64,000 nt of DNA from Neobacillus sp. Marseille-Q6967 (GCF_946151075.1 NZ_OX267715.1:1155881-1219880), one strand, 5' to 3'. Shown: positions 18,533-27,691, numbered from the stretch's first letter. Notes: generated by a model not told the origin, from the letters alone. A program made the numbers and translations.

Positions 18533-18534
18533 GT

Positions 18535-19443
18535 TTACAGATTTTCAAGTTCTCGTACAACTTTTTCACAAATCTTATGCGTTTTTAAAGCATCCGCTGC
18601 AGTAATCGAAGGTTTGGTATGATGAGTCACAGCGTAAATAAACTCTGTGATAATTTGTTCAAAGCCCCTCTTATAAAGAGTAGAATCCCAATTTCCAAAA
18701 GACAGACAGGTTTCTTTATTTTCATGGAGGATGGTCATTTTCTCTAATTCCTGAACCATCCTTTTCTCTTTTGGTCCAATTACCTCGAGTCTCTCTTCTG
18801 CTGCCCCGCTGTCTCGATTCATAATGGCCAATCCGGTCCTATTCTGGGAAATGAATTGAACGATTACGTGGTATAACAATCCATCCTTTTTTCTTCCGTT
18901 GATAATTAGATTTTCAATCTCGTCGTCTATAAGATAACGAACCGTATCCAAGCAATGGATAAAATCGTCATACACAAAGTTGCGTATATCTCCAGGAAGC
19001 GAATGGCGGTTTTTCTGTAAAATAACCATGTTAGGATGTTCAATTTCCTTCATGGAATGGTAATACGGTGCAAATCTCCGGTTAAAACCGGTCATTAAGA
19101 TGAGCCCTTTACTTTCTGCTAACTCGGTTAATTCCTTAGCGGTTTCATAATGATCTGTAATCGGTTTATCTACATACACATGGATGCCGTTATTCAATAG
19201 TTCTTTTACGAGTTCATAATGTGATACTGTCGCAGAATGGACAAAAGCCCCTTTGATTCCGCTCTGGATTAAAGAAGATAAGTCTTTATGAGTGTATGAA
19301 AAGCGATATTTACTGCTTATTTCCGTTAATCTTTCGGCATTCCTGGTATATAGATGGAATTCCACATCACTAATACCGCTGAATACTGGCAGGTAAGCTT
19401 TCTTTGCAATATCTCCTAATCCAATAACCCCAATTTTTATCAT
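18535..19443 (-). CDS. Gfo/Idh/MocA family NAD(P)-dependent oxidoreductase
   Basis: 302-aa cytoplasmic dehydrogenase. The Rossmann motif IGVIGLGDIAKKAYLP is at the N-terminus. VDKPITDHYETAKEL contains the conserved Lys-Pro of the family (DKP), and GFNRRFAPYY follows. The usual His/Asp region is DDFIHCLDTVRYL. The substrate is probably a sugar, polyol or related compound and cannot be named. It is the last gene of a minus-strand run that starts with the AAA+ ATPase. It is not part of the B. subtilis yne block I recall. Confidence 0.85.
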   Translation of the reverse strand: MIKIGVIGLGDIAKKAYLPVFSGISDVEFHLYTRNAERLTEISSKYRFSYTHKDLSSLIQSGIKGAFVHSATVSHYELVKELLNNGIHVYVDKPITDHYETAKELTELAESKGLILMTGFNRRFAPYYHSMKEIEHPNMVILQKNRHSLPGDIRNFVYDDFIHCLDTVRYLIDDEIENLIINGRKKDGLLYHVIVQFISQNRTGLAIMNRDSGAAEERLEVIGPKEKRMVQELEKMTILHENKETCLSFGNWDSTLYKRGFEQIITEFIYAVTHHTKPSITAADALKTHKICEKVVRELENL

Positions 19444-19467
19444 GTCCGTTCTCCCTCCGATAACATG

Positions 19468-19758
19468 TCACCAGATATGGTCATGCAGCCCTTCTTTTTG
19501 CAGTATGTCTCTCTGTCTTTCACCTATCAAATCAAAATGGGAATAGCCATCCCGGCGGTGATGAATCCATTCTTTTCTCAATCCATACTTCTTTCCCCAT
19601 TCCGCAAGTCTATCCAGATCATGACAGCCTACCTTTGTAACCGTCTTTGAACCTGGAAAACGGTCATCAAGCCAATAATGGGTCAAGAAGGCAATTTCAC
19701 CCTGATCAATCTTTTGTTTCCATCGTACTAAGTCACGTCTATTTATACCAAATGCCAT
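19468..19758 (-). CDS. yneQ: YneQ-like small protein
   Basis: 96-aa protein of unknown function, similar in sequence and position to B. subtilis YneQ. It is rich in Trp, Arg and His. The stretches WKQKIDQGEIAFLTHYWLDDRFPG and VGCHDLDRLAEWGKKYGL are notable, and HHRRDGYSHFDL could bind a metal. It lies 23 bp after the thioesterase gene in the same direction, with Shine-Dalgarno AGGTGG. Confidence 0.75.
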   Translation of the reverse strand: MAFGINRRDLVRWKQKIDQGEIAFLTHYWLDDRFPGSKTVTKVGCHDLDRLAEWGKKYGLRKEWIHHRRDGYSHFDLIGERQRDILQKEGLHDHIW

Positions 19759-19781
19759 TCAACCACCTACTTCAAACATCC

Positions 19782-20210
19782 TTACTTTTTCTTAATTTCT
19801 TCATATTTTAAAAACCATTCTGGGAAAGCCTTTTTAAATGCCGTGGGACGGAAGTTATCTTTTCTAACAACAATATGGGTGGTGGTTCCTTCCGCACATA
19901 CTTCATTGTCGCCATTAACAATCGAATAGCCATATAATGTTTTAATTCCATCATTTTTTTCAATCCACGTTTTAACGAAACCGCGGTCCCCATAACGTAA
20001 TGGTTTCTTATAGGTGATTTGAACATCATATACGGGAGCGTAGTAACCGGAATTCTCCATATCTACATAGCTGTAGCCGATATCTTCGATGAGGCCGCTT
20101 CTGCCTAGTTCAAAATACTTTAAATAATTCGCATGATAGATCACGCCCATCATATCGGTATCTGCATACAATAACTGTATTTCTCTCGTCGAAATAAATA
20201 GATTGTCCAT
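19782..20210 (-). CDS. yneP: Acyl-CoA thioesterase YneP (hotdog fold)
   Basis: 142-aa hotdog thioesterase of the YbgC/FadM type. The active-site stretch YADTDMMGVIYHANYLKYFELGR carries the catalytic Asp and the helix-capping HANY. It is cytoplasmic and hydrolyses acyl-CoA thioesters of unknown chain length. It lies 13 bp after the AAA+ gene, so they are likely co-transcribed. The Shine-Dalgarno AAAGGGGAG precedes the ATG. The position matches B. subtilis yneP. Confidence 0.9.
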   Translation of the reverse strand: MDNLFISTREIQLLYADTDMMGVIYHANYLKYFELGRSGLIEDIGYSYVDMENSGYYAPVYDVQITYKKPLRYGDRGFVKTWIEKNDGIKTLYGYSIVNGDNEVCAEGTTTHIVVRKDNFRPTAFKKAFPEWFLKYEEIKKK

Positions 20211-20223
20211 TTTTGTCTCCCCT

Positions 20224-22548
20224 TTAAGAACTCTTTATTTTCCTTAATGCATTTTCAACGTCTACTTTTTCTAAGTAAAGTGCTTTTTGGAGCAAAGTCT
20301 CCTCATCCTCTTCCTCTGCAAGCCGTAATGCTTGTACTTGTATCATTTCATCCACTAAATTAGTGGCAAATCTTCCATTCCCTTTAAAGGTCTTATGATC
20401 CAGGATTTCCTTTAATTCTGTTTTCGCTTCTTCAGCCAGCTGATATTGAAAGCTCTCTGCATACGTCTCCATAATGGCCAGTATCTCTTCGGCGGAATAG
20501 TCTTCAAAGACAAAGAACTTCTTGAATCTTGAACGCAGTCCAGGATTACTCTCAAGCAATAGTTCCATTTCGTTTGGATATCCTGCTAAAACCACAACCA
20601 AGTTCTCGTTGTGTTTCGTCATCTCATCCACCAGAGTGTCTACTACTTCCTTACCAAAATCGCCGCCGGATTGACTTAAAAGAGAGTACGCTTCATCTAT
20701 AAATAAAACGCCGCCTAATGCCTCTCTAATCTTCTTCTTCGTTTTGCCGGCTGTCTGCCCGACATAACCAGCAACAAAGTCCGCGCGGCTGGCTACAATT
20801 AAATGCCCGCGTTTTAACATCCCGCATTCACGAAGAAGTTCTGCATAAATCTTCGCAACCGTGGTCTTTCCCGTCCCTGGATTCCCGGTGAAAACGGAAT
20901 GAAGCTGAATAGGGACAGACGGAAGTCCATTCTTTCTTCTAAACTGCTGCATTTTAACGAAAGATACGAGAGTTTTCATTTCCTCTTTTAGGTTTGTTAA
21001 TCCAATTAAGTGATTCAGCTTTTCAAATGGTGACTCCTTGAAATCACCATTCTCAATCCTAAAGTCTTCTTTATCCAATAACGTGTATTCCAGAATGTCA
21101 GATTCTCTATTCTTGTCAGAACCTTTTTTAAAAATGGCTTCTAAAACAATATTCCGGACAGAACGAGCATTGCCAAACGTGTCATCAACACGTTCCTGAT
21201 CGAGGTGGTAATCGATTTCCTGCTTTGCACCTTCTGTTAGGATATAATCGTTTTCTTCCGCTATTTTTTCGGCAATTTGAATTAACTCTTCATTGGAATA
21301 GTTAGGGAGATGAATGAGATTTGATTGTGGGAACCTGCTGCGTAAGCCAGGATTTGCATCCAAAAAGGTACGCATCTCTTCTGGATATCCAGCTAATATT
21401 ACAGCAAATTTACCGCCATACTCGGTTCCGGTCATAAGAGAAACGAGTGTATCAATAGCGGTCTGCCCATAATCATTTCCTGTTTGCCCTTCCCGTTTTA
21501 AGCTGTACGCTTCATCGATAAATAACACTCCGCCAAGGGCACGTTCCACAAAGGCCCGGACGTTTTCTTCGGTCTGACCTACAAAGGCCCCGACTAATTG
21601 AGACCGGTCGGTTTCAATTACCTCTGCTCGAGGGAGAACATCGAGTTCGTGATAAATTCTGGCTAATAATCGTGCTAAGGTTGTCTTCCCGGTTCCGGGA
21701 TTCCCAGTAAGGACCATATTAAGGCTCAATTCATCCTTGATTTGAAATCCTAGAACTTTCCGGTGTTTCTGATATTTTAAAAACCGGTAAAAATCATTTA
21801 CCCGTTTTTTTACCATATCCATTCCAATCATCTCGTTTAATTGGTCTAACGCATGATGATTTGTTTCTTCTGTTTTTTCATCCTCCATAAAAAGCTGCTT
21901 CCACTTTTGTTTGGTTTCTTCTAGAAGAGTGAGTTGGCTTTTAAGCTCATCATAATAAGTAGATGTATGAAAGACGCCAATGATCGATTGTTCATACTCC
22001 TCTGCCGCTTTTAAGAGCAGTGCAGCGGTTTCTGTTGCTTCAGAGAAAGTCGTAAACAGTTTCTCATAGTGTTCATATACGAAGTCATTATTTACTGACC
22101 CAGCAATGGAACGTTTCTCCTGTAATTCATCTATGTAATCATCTGCATCCGCTAAGAATGAGTGGCAAATCTCAATATATTGTTCAGCAATTTTTTTCTT
22201 TGCTGTTCGGTTATCCGTTTCCCTGATCGAAGGAAACGTCAATTCGTCTAAAATATTTTTAAGCTTTTTCCAATCATAGTTGACCAAATAGGCCTTTGCT
22301 TTTTTATTATTGGGATTTAACTGCATAGCCCTATCTAGCCAGGCTGCGGCCAAGGTATCTTGCTTTTTATTACTAAGCCGGGATAGTGCAGCGACGGTTA
22401 ATAACCTCGATAAGGTAATGTGGTTTTTCTCATGTTGAAGAGCTTGAATGATTTCGGATTCATTTGAAATAACTCCATTTTGTTCCAGTTCCTCTTCCCA
22501 CTGGAATAATTGTTCCATTAGATTGTTCTGTTTTACACGTTGTTTCAT
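20224..22548 (-). CDS. Double AAA+ ATPase of the CbbX/SpoVK family with N-terminal helical repeats
   Basis: 774-aa ATPase. Residues 1-210 are helical with a TPR-like part (RLLTVAALSRLSNKKQDTLAAAWLDRAMQLNP). Two CbbX-like AAA+ modules follow, each with Walker A GNPGTGKTT (near residues 285 and 560), Walker B GGVLFIDEAYSL, sensor stretch VVVLAGYPNEM or VILAGYPEEM, and GLRSRF arginine-finger motifs. B. subtilis SpoVK has a single module of this type, so this protein is a tandem relative. The role is unknown; type VII secretion EccA-like proteins share a TPR-plus-CbbX layout. It heads a run with yneP and yneQ. Confidence 0.85.
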   Translation of the reverse strand: MKQRVKQNNLMEQLFQWEEELEQNGVISNESEIIQALQHEKNHITLSRLLTVAALSRLSNKKQDTLAAAWLDRAMQLNPNNKKAKAYLVNYDWKKLKNILDELTFPSIRETDNRTAKKKIAEQYIEICHSFLADADDYIDELQEKRSIAGSVNNDFVYEHYEKLFTTFSEATETAALLLKAAEEYEQSIIGVFHTSTYYDELKSQLTLLEETKQKWKQLFMEDEKTEETNHHALDQLNEMIGMDMVKKRVNDFYRFLKYQKHRKVLGFQIKDELSLNMVLTGNPGTGKTTLARLLARIYHELDVLPRAEVIETDRSQLVGAFVGQTEENVRAFVERALGGVLFIDEAYSLKREGQTGNDYGQTAIDTLVSLMTGTEYGGKFAVILAGYPEEMRTFLDANPGLRSRFPQSNLIHLPNYSNEELIQIAEKIAEENDYILTEGAKQEIDYHLDQERVDDTFGNARSVRNIVLEAIFKKGSDKNRESDILEYTLLDKEDFRIENGDFKESPFEKLNHLIGLTNLKEEMKTLVSFVKMQQFRRKNGLPSVPIQLHSVFTGNPGTGKTTVAKIYAELLRECGMLKRGHLIVASRADFVAGYVGQTAGKTKKKIREALGGVLFIDEAYSLLSQSGGDFGKEVVDTLVDEMTKHNENLVVVLAGYPNEMELLLESNPGLRSRFKKFFVFEDYSAEEILAIMETYAESFQYQLAEEAKTELKEILDHKTFKGNGRFATNLVDEMIQVQALRLAEEEDEETLLQKALYLEKVDVENALRKIKSS

Positions 22549-22663
22549 CGATTATCACTTCTTTTCAAAATATCCCTTATATCTTACCACAACATATACA
22601 AGCATACGAAATCAAACAATCAAAAAGGACCAGCTTGAGACAGCAGGCCCTTTGGGTAAACTT

Positions 22664-22885
22664 TTATCGGTTAGATTCGTCCTTAATTTCTGAACGGAAG
22701 GCTTCAATGCTTTCACGACGGCGTTCGTTTTTCGCTTTGATTTCCTGTTGTTGAGTTTCACTTGTTGTAAAACGCATAGATTCTTCTGCCGCTTCCATAT
22801 TTTCGATGGTATCATGAATCATCGACTGTAATTTTTCAACATTATCACTGCGATCATCCGGTTTCGGCTTATTGTTATAAGTCAT
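22664..22885 (-). CDS. tlp: Small acid-soluble spore protein Tlp
   Basis: Thioredoxin-like-named minor spore protein, 73 aa, made in the forespore. The core PDDRSDNVEKLQSMIHDTIEN and the C-terminal RRESIEAFRSEIKDES match Tlp. A second ATG 9 bp upstream is in frame but sits 1 bp from the Shine-Dalgarno AAGGAGG, so 22885 is preferred. It is followed upstream by sspN, as in B. subtilis, where sspN and tlp form an operon. Confidence 0.9.
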   Translation of the reverse strand: MTYNNKPKPDDRSDNVEKLQSMIHDTIENMEAAEESMRFTTSETQQQEIKAKNERRRESIEAFRSEIKDESNR

Positions 22886-22974
22886 AGTGTTCATTCCTCC
22901 TTAAAGGTTGTCATGTTACAGATATAGTTTGTTTCCTCAACGTAAAAATATCACAGAAAAAAATTGTGATTTTT

Positions 22975-23018
22975 TTGATTGGAGCGGAAGGCGAAGCGCC
23001 GGGAGTTCCAATCAACAG
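22975..23018. repeat. Internally deleted copy of the 133-bp repeat
   Basis: A 44-bp element with only the two ends of the 133-bp repeat: TTGATTGGAGCGGAAGGCG joined to AAGCGCC and TCCAATCAACAG. It keeps the terminal inverted repeat but has lost about 90 bp from the middle. It lies between sspN and tlp. Confidence 0.7.
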
Positions 23019-23034
23019 CCAAGTTTAATAAACA

Positions 23035-23068
23035 AAAAAGACCCGCTGGCAGCTGCCGTACGAGTCTT
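23035..23068 (-). terminator. Possible terminator after sspN
   Basis: On the minus strand an interrupted stem (GACTCG and the palindrome GGCAGCTGCC, then GGGTC) is followed by TTTTTTG. It is imperfect, so this is a weaker call. Confidence 0.5.
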
Positions 23069-23081
23069 GTGTTTATAGTTA

Positions 23082-23225
23082 TTATTCACCCTTGGTTTGA
23101 ATTACTTGAGCATGCTCACCGGATGTATCTTGATATTTTTTACCTTTATTACCGCCATAACCACGCTGCTTTGTTCCTAAATGACTAGGTGACCAGTGGT
23201 TACTGCTCTTTTTTGGATTACTCAT
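23082..23225 (-). CDS. sspN: Small acid-soluble spore protein SspN
   Basis: 47-aa minor spore protein, too short for many gene finders. It starts MSNPKKSSNHWSPSHLGTK and contains GYGGNKGKKYQDTSGE, which agrees with SspN. The Shine-Dalgarno GAGGAGGG precedes the ATG at 23225. It lies upstream of tlp, though a truncated repeat and a possible terminator now separate the two. Confidence 0.9.
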   Translation of the reverse strand: MSNPKKSSNHWSPSHLGTKQRGYGGNKGKKYQDTSGEHAQVIQTKGE

Positions 23226-23293
23226 GTTGTATCCCTCCTCTTTATCATTTTGTCCAATTAGAGGGGGAACATGATTGGAAAACTATGTGAGCT

Positions 23294-23425
23294 TTACTCC
23301 GCTTTACCAAGGCGTTTTTCTTCTAAACGCTGTTCAATTTTCTCCATCGCAGCGCGATCTTTCAAAAGCTGGCTTTTGTTTTCAGATACAAGTTCTGCAA
23401 AGGAACGTTTTCTAGGTTTTCTCAT
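23294..23425 (-). CDS. fbpB: FbpB-family small basic protein
   Basis: 43-aa basic protein, MRKPRKRSFAELVSENK, then QLLKDRAAMEKIEQRLEEKR. It matches the Fur-regulated basic protein B family (PF13040), which in B. subtilis helps the FsrA small RNA spare iron by lowering translation of iron-rich proteins. The Shine-Dalgarno AAGGAAGG precedes the ATG. I could not see a clear Fur box upstream. Its place between the spore genes and stoA is local to this genome as far as I can tell. Confidence 0.8.
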   Translation of the reverse strand: MRKPRKRSFAELVSENKSQLLKDRAAMEKIEQRLEEKRLGKAE

Positions 23426-23580
23426 TTTTTGTTTCACCTTCCTTATGTATTATTGTAACAGTTAGTATGCCCGGAAACGCTCGCAATTATTACAACTTTT
23501 TGAAAATTATAAAGAAAAGTTAGAACTTAGAGAAAGAATCTGAACCGAAAAGACCGTACGCATGGTTGGATAGGAGAAAT

Positions 23581-23867
23581 GGTTAGGTAGACCGTTCTAC
23601 GTGACCAAAATTTTTGCTTGGACAGGAAAAAGGTCACGTAAACGGCTTCTACGTGACCAAAATTTTGGTTGGACAGGAAAAAAGGTCACGTAGACCGCCT
23701 CTACGTGACCGAAATCTCGGTTAGACAGAAAAAAAGGTCACGTAGACCGCCTCTACGTGACCGAAATCTCGGTTAGACAGGAAAAAAGGTCACGTAGACC
23801 GCCTCTACGTGACCAAAATCTTAGTTGGACAGGAGAAAAGGTCACGTAGACACTCTAAGTGTCGTGA
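23581..23867. repeat. Tandem hairpin array A (52-bp period)
   Basis: Six units begin at 23581, 23632, 23684, 23736, 23788 and 23840, spaced 51, 52, 52, 52 and 52 bp. Each of the best units has perfect 11-bp arms, GGTCACGTAGA and TCTACGTGACC, around CCGCC. A linker of about 25 bp follows, ending in a run of A (GACAGGAAAAAA). The first and last units are degenerate. It lies between fbpB and stoA and has no coding capacity. Confidence 0.93.
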
Positions 23868-23905
23868 CAGAATAACCATTAAGTTATCCGTATGGCCTCT
23901 CTTCT

Positions 23906-24439
23906 TTACTTTAAATCACTAGTGTATTGTTTCATCGCTTCAAGGTTCATGGCGCCAATATATTTGTTTCCGATATTCCCATTTGAGTCAATAAAGTAAG
24001 TCGTTGGAATCGAAAGGATTTGGTACAGTTCATTTACTTCGTCTTTTTCATCTAATGGGATTGGAAACGTGATTCCGTTCTCATCAACAAACGCTTTTAC
24101 ATCTAAATGCGGATCAATATTTACGGCTAAAATAACCACTTCATCCCCTAGTTCTTTATGAAGCTGTTCCATTGCCGGCATTTCTGCTTTACATGGAGGA
24201 CACCAGGTTGCCCAGAAGTTTAGCATAACTTTCTTCCCTTTTAAATCTGACAGCTTTACTGTATCTCCCGCTAACGTCTTTAGTTCGAAGTCAGGTGCTT
24301 TAGCCCCAACTTTAAGACCTTCCATATTGGCAGCTTCTTGACTTGCATTCTCGGGTTCAGCTTTTTTATCCATTGCTTGAACGACTGCTACTGTTAGGAA
24401 TGCGATTAACACGACAGCTGTAATTATTTTTTTCACCAT
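23906..24439 (-). CDS. Membrane-anchored thiol-disulfide oxidoreductase (StoA/ResA-like, YneN position)
   Basis: 177-aa thioredoxin-fold protein on the outer face of the membrane. A signal-anchor covers residues 4-22. The redox motif is WATWCPPCKAEMP (Cys80, Cys83), and the cis-Pro is in SIPTTYF. Members reduce cytochrome c apoproteins (ResA) or promote cortex synthesis (StoA). The position upstream of citB suggests orthology with B. subtilis yneN. The Shine-Dalgarno AAGGGGG precedes the ATG. Confidence 0.87.
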   Translation of the reverse strand: MVKKIITAVVLIAFLTVAVVQAMDKKAEPENASQEAANMEGLKVGAKAPDFELKTLAGDTVKLSDLKGKKVMLNFWATWCPPCKAEMPAMEQLHKELGDEVVILAVNIDPHLDVKAFVDENGITFPIPLDEKDEVNELYQILSIPTTYFIDSNGNIGNKYIGAMNLEAMKQYTSDLK

Positions 24440-24568
24440 TACCCGAACCCCCTTTGAAGAATATGTGCTACATCGATTTTACACTATATACTAAGTTGAA
24501 ATAAAGTTTGTCCATGCCAAAAATGTGACAACTTAAAAAACAGTTTATTAAGAATTTTTGCATAGATA

Positions 24569-24593
24569 AAAAGCAAGCCGGTTTGGCTTGCTT
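24569..24593. terminator. Terminator of the mtnA-aldolase operon
   Basis: The arms AAAGCAAGCC and GGCTTGCTTT surround a 5-nt loop, 3 bp beyond the aldolase stop. Confidence 0.88.
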
Positions 24594-24595
24594 TG

Positions 24596-25381
24596 TTAGT
24601 TATTGAGTGCATCTAAAATGTTTTTTGTAACACGGTCGACAATTTTATTAATATCGCCTTCTGATAAAGATATTTTAGTATCACCTGATACCTTTTGTGC
24701 ATGGATATTTTCTGGTGTATCAACACCAGCTGGCGACTGACCTTTAATCCCCATCATTGATTTTATCTCGACTAAGCGTTCCACATTCTTTTTAGAGAGC
24801 TCTCGGTCCCCGTTTAATTGTCGGGCAATCCAATTGATTTTTGCTGTAAATTCCAATGATTCCATTAAGTAATAAGCATGTTCGAGGTCTCTGCCCCAAG
24901 TTAATGCCCCATGGTTTTCTAAGAGAACTCCCTGATGGTCGTGAACATACTTTTTCACAGCATTTGGAACTTCTTCTGTAGAGGGAGTTCCATATTCCGC
25001 AATAGGAATAGACCCTAAAAAGACGACTGCTTCCGGCATAAGAGCCTGATTTAATGGAATCCCAGCAATAGCAAATGCCGTTGCATACGGAGGGTGAACA
25101 TGAACGATTGCATGAACATCGGGCCGCTCCTTATAAACAAGAAGATGCATTTTCATTTCGGATGTTGGCTTAAAATCACCTTCTAATGCATTCCCCTGAT
25201 GATCAACCTTCACGATCATTTCTGGTGTCATAGAGCCCTTGCTAATGCCTGTAGGTGTGATAAGAAATTCATTTTCGCTAATACGGACTGAAATGTTACC
25301 GTCATTTGCGGCTACAAAACCTTTTTCATAAACTCTTTTACCAATATCACATATTAATTTTTTTACCTTAATTTCAATCAT
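24596..25381 (-). CDS. Class II aldolase/adducin family protein (deoxyribulose- or methylthioribulose-1-phosphate aldolase candidate)
   Basis: 261 aa. The N-terminal 210 residues are a zinc class II aldolase of the FucA/AraD type, with the nucleophile-binding GNISVRI, GTPTGISKG-like ITPTGISKGSM, and zinc ligands HVHPPY plus a later His in LLENHGALTWG. The C-terminal 40 residues are a short helical tail. It lies 25 bp after the MtnA-like isomerase. In some bacilli such a pair, with a kinase, turns 5-deoxyribose or methylthioribose phosphates into DHAP and an aldehyde. That role is inferred from context; no kinase is visible in the window. Confidence 0.82.
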   Translation of the reverse strand: MIEIKVKKLICDIGKRVYEKGFVAANDGNISVRISENEFLITPTGISKGSMTPEMIVKVDHQGNALEGDFKPTSEMKMHLLVYKERPDVHAIVHVHPPYATAFAIAGIPLNQALMPEAVVFLGSIPIAEYGTPSTEEVPNAVKKYVHDHQGVLLENHGALTWGRDLEHAYYLMESLEFTAKINWIARQLNGDRELSKKNVERLVEIKSMMGIKGQSPAGVDTPENIHAQKVSGDTKISLSEGDINKIVDRVTKNILDALNN

Positions 25382-25406
25382 TTATAGGCACCTTGCCTTC
25401 CATCTT

Positions 25407-26453
25407 TCATTGAAAAAGTTTTGGAAGCTCTTCTTGATAGTTACCTTTTAGTATACCCTTTTCTGTAATTATCGCTGTCACTAATGAATGTGGTGTAACA
25501 TCAAATGCCGGATTAAATACTTTAACTCCTTCTGGAGCGGTTCTTTTCCCAAAGCCCTCTGTTATTTCTGCAGCATCTCTTTCCTCTATCGGAATTTCCA
25601 ATCCTGTCTTGGTTTCTAAGTCGATCGTGCTCATTGGTGCTGCTACATAGAAAGGAATATTGTGTGCTTTCGCTAATAAAGCAACTCCATATGTGCCAAT
25701 TTTGTTTGCTACATCTCCGTTGGCAGCAACCCGGTCACATCCGACAATAACAGCTTGAACCCAGCCCTTTTGCATCACCATAGCAGCCATACTATCCGTT
25801 ATCAGTGTGACATCGATACCTGCCTGCATCAATTCCCACGCAGTTAAGCGTGCCCCTTGTAAAAGCGGTCTGGTTTCATCTGCAAAGACTTTTATGTCCA
25901 TCCCTTTTTCCTTAGCTAAATAAATGGGAGCTAGTGCGGTGCCATATCTTGCTGTTGCAATGCCACCAGCGTTACAGTGAGTTAAAATCCCCATTCCATC
26001 TGTTAATAATGTTAAAGCATTTTCACCAATCGTGCGGCAAACTTGCTCATCTTCATATCGGATTAAATGTGCTTCAGCTGCGAGCATTTCTTTTATTTCA
26101 TGAACTGAACGTTCCTTTTCTTTTAACGCAATTTCATTCATCCGGTTTAGTGCCCAAAAAAGATTGACGGCCGTTGGACGAGAGGTTGCCAAATAATCTG
26201 AATGCTTTTTAAATACGGAATAAAAATCTTCAAATGTATTTTCAGGTGCATCTTTAATCCCAAGGAGCAGACCATAAGCTGCTGCTATTCCGATGGCCGG
26301 GGCACCCCTTACTTTTAATTGTTTAATCGCATCCCAGGCATCTTCAATTTTAGTAATTTCAAGAAATTCAGTTACAGCAGGGATTTTCGTTTGATCCAAT
26401 ATTTTTAATATACCGTTTTCATAATAAACGGATTGTAAAAAAGCGTCAGTCAC
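25407..26453 (-). CDS. mtnA: S-methyl-5-thioribose-1-phosphate isomerase (MtnA/DrdI family)
   Basis: 348-aa aldose-ketose isomerase of the eIF2B-like family. Visible hallmarks are [37 protein letters not shown] (catalytic Cys), [17 protein letters not shown] and the catalytic Asp in [18 protein letters not shown]. It acts in methionine salvage, or in 5-deoxyribose salvage when paired with an aldolase as here. The start is GTG at 26453, with Shine-Dalgarno GGGAG 11 bp upstream. No SAM riboswitch is visible in the upstream 190 bp. Confidence 0.92.
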   Translation of the reverse strand: MTDAFLQSVYYENGILKILDQTKIPAVTEFLEITKIEDAWDAIKQLKVRGAPAIGIAAAYGLLLGIKDAPENTFEDFYSVFKKHSDYLATSRPTAVNLFWALNRMNEIALKEKERSVHEIKEMLAAEAHLIRYEDEQVCRTIGENALTLLTDGMGILTHCNAGGIATARYGTALAPIYLAKEKGMDIKVFADETRPLLQGARLTAWELMQAGIDVTLITDSMAAMVMQKGWVQAVIVGCDRVAANGDVANKIGTYGVALLAKAHNIPFYVAAPMSTIDLETKTGLEIPIEERDAAEITEGFGKRTAPEGVKVFNPAFDVTPHSLVTAIITEKGILKGNYQEELPKLFQ

Positions 26454-26647
26454 TTTTTAATCATCTCCCTTTCTATATGTATAAGTCTCTGCTAAAGGAA
26501 AGATTTCTTTCATTATAGCTTCTACCATTGTTATTTTAACAATATTAGTGACATATGCAATACTTTTAATTTTTTGAAATCCGCTTATCAATATTGGCTG
26601 AATTATAAGAATTTTTGGTAAAATGGACTAGAAAAAGGGGTTAAATT

Positions 26648-27685
26648 ATGAAGATACTGGTCTTAGGGGGAAGTCGTTTTTTAGGCAGAACGTTTGTGGA
26701 AGCAGCAAAAAAACAGAATCATGAGATTACCATCTTTAATCGAGGCAATCAAAACGAAGGACTTAAGGATGTTGAAATCATTACCAGCGACCGTTTTGGT
26801 ACATTAACAGAGCTTTCAGGCCGTTTTTGGGATGCGGTGTTAGATACCAGCGGTTTTATCCCATATACTGTTGCTAATTCCACGGAATTGTTAAAGGATC
26901 GGGTAAATCAATATACTTTTATTTCGAGTATTTCTGTTTATAAAGATTGGGTAGCTGAAAGTTTCGATGAAGAATATCCAATACATGAAATGTCCCTTGA
27001 TGAGGCAAATGAACTTTCAAAAAATGCGGATGCTCCTCTTTACGAATATTACGGTCAATTTAAAGCATTATGCGAGCAGATTGCTGAAAAGAATATGCCC
27101 GGACGCGTGTTAAAAGTGCGGGCAGGGCAATTAATAGGACCAAACGATTATACTGACCGGATTCCCTATTGGATTCATCGGATCGCAAAGGGCGGTAGAG
27201 TATTGGCGCCGGGTAATCCAAACCGTCCCGTTCAAGTCATTGATAACCTTGATTTATCAAACTGGATTTTAAAAATGATGGCAACCGGCACTGCAGGAAC
27301 GTTTAATGCAACAGGACCGGATTATACGTTGACGATGAAGGAGTTTCTAGAAGAAAGTATAAATGTTACAGGGGCAAAGGTAGAACTTTCTTGGATTCCG
27401 GAAAAATTTCTTCTTGAGCAAAACGTCGCTCCTTGGACTGAAATGCCTCTTTGGGTACCCGAGGATTATCCGCTGGCACCAGAACTTGAAAAGCCTTGGA
27501 AAGGAACATTTACTGTAAATATCAATAAAGCCTTAGAACATGGTCTAACTTTTAGACCATTACAAGAAAGTCTTGCGGAGATTTATCAATGGGAAGATCA
27601 ACGGGAGATTTCCGAAAATGAATGGAAATCAGGTATGCGTTCAAATCGTGAACAAGAACTATTTCAGTTATGGGATAAACAATAA
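26648..27685 (+). CDS. NAD(P)-dependent epimerase/dehydratase (extended SDR)
   Basis: 345-aa SDR with nucleotide-binding LVLGGSRFLGR at residues 4-14, the sequence YTFISSISVYKDW carrying the Ser, and YYGQFKALCE carrying the Tyr-x3-Lys catalytic pair. The C-terminal half has a PVQVIDNLDLSNWIL and FNATGPDYTLTMKEFL pattern common to isoflavone-reductase-like or Ara-4N-type SDR proteins. The substrate is unknown. It is monocistronic, divergent from mtnA, and ends at a strong terminator. Confidence 0.82.
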   Translation: MKILVLGGSRFLGRTFVEAAKKQNHEITIFNRGNQNEGLKDVEIITSDRFGTLTELSGRFWDAVLDTSGFIPYTVANSTELLKDRVNQYTFISSISVYKDWVAESFDEEYPIHEMSLDEANELSKNADAPLYEYYGQFKALCEQIAEKNMPGRVLKVRAGQLIGPNDYTDRIPYWIHRIAKGGRVLAPGNPNRPVQVIDNLDLSNWILKMMATGTAGTFNATGPDYTLTMKEFLEESINVTGAKVELSWIPEKFLLEQNVAPWTEMPLWVPEDYPLAPELEKPWKGTFTVNINKALEHGLTFRPLQESLAEIYQWEDQREISENEWKSGMRSNREQELFQLWDKQ

Positions 27686-27691
27686 GTAAAA

